This document shows positions 61,991-64,000 of a stretch of DNA of 64,000 bases, piece by piece (position 1 is the stretch's first letter; every line of letters begins with the position of its first letter). The notes under the pieces are model-generated. The model was not told where the DNA came from and did not search any database. It saw nothing but the letters and a program-made list of their open reading frames with translations. This DNA is from Lachnospiraceae bacterium (GTDB lineage Bacteria > Bacillota > Clostridia > Lachnospirales > Lachnospiraceae): positions 20,159-84,158 of the forward strand of contig JAMPGL010000011.1 in NCBI GenBank assembly GCA_023663945.1. The letters run 5' to 3'. The position numbers were made by a program, and so were the translations under genes.

Positions 61991-62060
61991 TGTGGATAAT
62001 GTGGATAATTTCGTGTATAAATCAAACTCACCGCATTTATCACTTTTTCAATGTGGATAA
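61991..62060. other. Cluster of perfect DnaA boxes
   Basis: TGTGGATAA, the complement of the DnaA box TTATCCACA, occurs at 61991-61999, 62000-62008 and 62052-62060. The first two abut. A weaker CGTGTATAA lies at about 62012. The flanks (61860-61985) are AT-rich. dnaA and dnaN are not nearby, so this is more likely a titration or regulatory cluster than the chromosomal origin. Confidence 0.7.
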
Positions 62061-62199
62061 CTTTTTCGGATGGCAGGCATGACTACTTCTTCACCAGCGT
62101 TCCACATTTGTTAATTTTGTGAAACATGTACAAGTCCGTTTTTGTCAACTATTTTTTTCTCAAAAATAAATTTCAGACTTCTTTTCTCCTGCGCTATAC

Positions 62200-62358
62200 A
62201 AGTGCATGCTGCTTGACTTGTTGCCCACGAGAAGTCAAATACCCCGCAGCAAGCTGACGGGGCATCAAGCTTGTAACGCAGCAAGCTGCGGGGTATTAGA
62301 CCCTCGCGGCAGTCGTCAAGGTCATGCAAGCATGACTTTGACTCGTTGCTCGCGGGAA
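62200..62358. repeat. Structured repeat region downstream of NlpC/P60 gene
   Basis: Contains a perfect 13-bp inverted repeat AATACCCCGCAGC (62238) with GCTGCGGGGTATT (62285), an internal GCAGCAAGCTG duplicated, a second inverted repeat GTCAAGGTCATG / CATGACTTTGAC (62318-62343), and CTCGTTGCTCGCGGGAAT (62342), which recurs with one change at 18717-18734. The 684-bp gap 61766-62449 otherwise holds only the DnaA boxes and the terminator at 62359. Confidence 0.65.
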
Positions 62359-62393
62359 TAAAAAGCGCCGCCGACTTTCATCGATGGCGCTTT
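62359..62393 (-). terminator. Terminator of the NlpC/P60 gene
   Basis: AAAGCGCC (62362) and GGCGCTTT (62386) form an 8-bp stem; the minus strand ends in TTTTTAT. Confidence 0.75.
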
Positions 62394-62410
62394 GGTTTCG
62401 TTTCATTTTA

Positions 62411-62467
62411 GAAAATTCTTCTTAGAAGATTCTTCTTAGAAAATCCTTCTTAAAAGATTCTTCTAAT
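62411..62467. repeat. 15-bp tandem repeat across a stop codon
   Basis: Four copies of an AGAAGAATCTTCTA-like 14-15-bp unit on the minus strand span the end of the NlpC/P60 gene; each unit supplies a TAA. The last coding unit gives the C-terminus SIRRIF. Confidence 0.75.
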
Positions 62468-63793
62468 GGACAGAATGGAACGGTACGTTGCATTGGAGAT
62501 GATAATTCCGGTCTTTGCAGTCGATGCATGCACAATCTGACCATTTCCAATATAAATTGCCACATGTCCGGAGTAGCAGATAATATCACCCGGCTGTGCA
62601 TTCTCAATGCCGTTTACCGCAGCTCCCACGCTTCTGTCTGCCGCCGAAGAGTGAGGAAGGCTTACTCCAAAGTTGTTGTACACGCTCATAACAAATCCTG
62701 AACAGTCCGCACCGTTGGTCAGGCTGGTTCCGCCCCATACATAAGGGTTACCCACAAACTGACATGCATAATTTGCAACGGAGCTTCCCAGCTCGCTTCC
62801 GCCTCCCGTTGCATATACCGGTGCCGGAGCGCTGCTTCCGCTCTTTGAGGACGATTTCTTTGCCGCCGCTTTAGCCGCCGCCTCCTGAGCCGCTCTTCTC
62901 TCTGCCGCTTCCTTGGCAAGTCTTGCTTCCTCTTCTGCCTTGGATTCTGCTTTTACAAATTCTGTGGAAAGTGAAACGTAATCCATTGAAACATAACCGT
63001 CACCTTCCTCGATATTAACCTTTACCCAGCCGTCCAGCTCTTCCGTGACAAGAAGCTGGTCGTCAATGGGGATCAATCCTAAAACTGTCGCATCCAGTCC
63101 GGGAGCCTCACGAACCTTTAAGGTAGTGGTTGTAACCGTGGCAATTCTTGTTCCAACCTTTTTAGCAAGGTCTACGGCATCCTCTCCGGTAACGCAGTAC
63201 TCACCTTTCACATAACCGGTTACGCTTCCGGAAGTAATCTCATACCAGCCGTCCTGCTCGGATATGAACTCTCCTACTGACTTATCGTAAAGCTTTCCTA
63301 AGATTTCTCCCTCTTCACTGGGTATGCTTCTTATATTGACATAATCATTTACTTTTGCGATTACCAGAGATTTAAAGCTTTCTTCTTCCCGCTTGTTCTC
63401 CAGTTCTCTTTCCTTTTGAGGAATCGTCTTTGTGGTGGAAGCGATTGCTGTCTCTTCAATAACCTTCTCTTCCTTTTCTTCTTCCTCTGATACCTTTTCT
63501 ATCTTTACTTCCGGTATCTGAGTCGCCTCCGCGGTAGGAAGCGCTGTAGGCAATTCCTCACTGCTTTTATCTGCTGTAGGTGAAGGGGACGCCGACGGCT
63601 TTTCCGCCTTCTCTTCTTCCTTCAAATCTTTTACACTGGTTGCATCTGTTGAGAGAGTAAAATTAATTCCCGCCGAAGGAAGACCACCTGTTTCCTTGGC
63701 AAATAATTCCATATCCATGCTGGAAAATAAAAGAACCGCTGATGCTGCGCCGGCAGCAGCCCGTTTCATTATTTTCAGATTTCTCTTCTGCAT
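62450..63793 (-). CDS. Secreted SH3-NlpC/P60 peptidoglycan hydrolase
   Basis: A 447-aa exported protein. A signal peptide (MQKRNLKIMKRAAAGAASAV ... LFAKE, cleavage near residue 33) is followed by a Glu/Pro/Ser/Thr-rich linker (about 55-135). Two bacterial SH3 domains follow (VNDYVNIRSIPSEEGEILGK and TTTLKVREAPGLDATVLGLI), then an Ala/Lys-rich helix, then the NlpC/P60 domain with catalytic Cys in GADCSGFVMSV and His in GHVAIYIGNGQIVHAST. Expected to cleave stem peptides in the wall. TTGGAGG precedes the ATG at 63793. A sigma-A-type promoter lies at 63869. Confidence 0.93.
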   Translation of the reverse strand: MQKRNLKIMKRAAAGAASAVLLFSSMDMELFAKETGGLPSAGINFTLSTDATSVKDLKEEEKAEKPSASPSPTADKSSEELPTALPTAEATQIPEVKIEKVSEEEEKEEKVIEETAIASTTKTIPQKERELENKREEESFKSLVIAKVNDYVNIRSIPSEEGEILGKLYDKSVGEFISEQDGWYEITSGSVTGYVKGEYCVTGEDAVDLAKKVGTRIATVTTTTLKVREAPGLDATVLGLIPIDDQLLVTEELDGWVKVNIEEGDGYVSMDYVSLSTEFVKAESKAEEEARLAKEAAERRAAQEAAAKAAAKKSSSKSGSSAPAPVYATGGGSELGSSVANYACQFVGNPYVWGGTSLTNGADCSGFVMSVYNNFGVSLPHSSAADRSVGAAVNGIENAQPGDIICYSGHVAIYIGNGQIVHASTAKTGIIISNATYRSILSIRRIF

Positions 63794-63868
63794 GACAGCC
63801 TCCAATCAATTTATCCTAAGGTTTACAATTTACATTTAAATATTACGAAATTGTTACGTCTGTTAACA

Positions 63869-63897
63869 AATATAACACTTTATGACTCTAATGTCAA
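63869..63897 (-). promoter_or_regulatory. Promoter of the NlpC/P60 gene
   Basis: On the minus strand TTGACA and TATATT with a 17-bp spacer, about 75 bp upstream of the start. Nothing gene-like was seen from 63900 to 64000. Confidence 0.75.
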
Positions 63898-64000
63898 CCC
63901 GTTAAATTTCGGTTTAGTTTGATTAGACGCATTATCAAGACGACTACTCGTATCAAAAATAACTTCTACGTCGCCCCACTCTCGTTCACTAAAAAGCGCA

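Noticed and set aside
61860-62060. Chromosomal origin of replication
   Set aside because: DnaA boxes are present, but dnaA, dnaN, rpmH and similar origin genes are absent; treated as a DnaA-box cluster only.

Overview
The window looks like chromosome of a motile, anaerobic, butyrate-forming Firmicute of class Clostridia, most likely Lachnospiraceae. This is inferred from gene content: phosphate butyryltransferase and butyrate kinase, a flagellin next to a CsrA-type regulator, a T-box-controlled TrpB2, long-form HPF, the rho-rpmE-DUF1385-prmC-prfA block, and a DUF5717/DUF5716 operon I associate with that family. Spacing is tight, Shine-Dalgarno sites are strong, and several promoters have near-consensus -35/-10 boxes with 17-bp spacers. 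No rRNA or tRNA gene and no complete insertion sequence was seen.

Layout. 1-1.7 kb: truncated nucleoside phosphorylase and a DUF4143 ATPase. 2-4.8 kb: AmmeMemoRadiSam pair and a DUF2798 membrane protein. 5-13.3 kb: a YesM/YesN-type two-component system facing a xylo-oligosaccharide ABC importer operon with a GH43 xylosidase. 13.8-17.4 kb: orphan 69-aa protein, GH78 rhamnosidase, HAD phosphatase. 17.6-19.7 kb: two PIN-type toxin-antitoxin (TA) modules and recombinase debris; the second module is bracketed by copies of the 3' end of prfA. 19.8-24.8 kb: prfA, prmC, DUF1385, rpmE, rho. 25-28.3 kb: sodium symporter plus acyl-CoA synthetase. 28.3-32.9 kb: two-component system divergent from a lantibiotic-immunity/CprABC-like ABC exporter. 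32.9-33.7 kb: third PIN-type TA module. 33.8-37.5 kb: purC-purB-purF, where PurF lacks its nucleophilic cysteine. 37.6-44.5 kb: four-gene operon of unknown function (DUF5717, an ASKHA-like DUF5716, a helical-repeat protein, a coiled-coil membrane protein). 44.7-46.5 kb: trpB2 with a tRNA-Trp T-box.

46.5-50.4 kb is a decaying accessory island: a frameshifted leaderless higB with higA, a CPBP protease, an ATPase relic, an antitoxin with a truncated ParE-like toxin, a nonsense-mutated coiled-coil gene, and an Rpn nuclease flanked by direct repeats. 50.6-53.6 kb holds flagellin, csrA and a small tyrosine recombinase whose gene is enclosed by 27-bp inverted repeats, a predicted invertible cassette and the most interesting item here. 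53.7-55.8 kb is ptb-buk, the butyryl-CoA to butyrate step that yields ATP. 55.9-61.1 kb: M23 peptidase, a kinase with an ECF S component, and a GT2-GtrA/membrane protein pair for envelope glycosylation. 61.2-63.8 kb: HPF, a DnaA-box cluster with structured repeats, and a secreted SH3-NlpC/P60 hydrolase.

The genes group into plant-glycan use (GH43, GH78, sugar ABC importer), energy and purine metabolism, translation termination, envelope and motility, and five TA modules, two of which have broken toxins.
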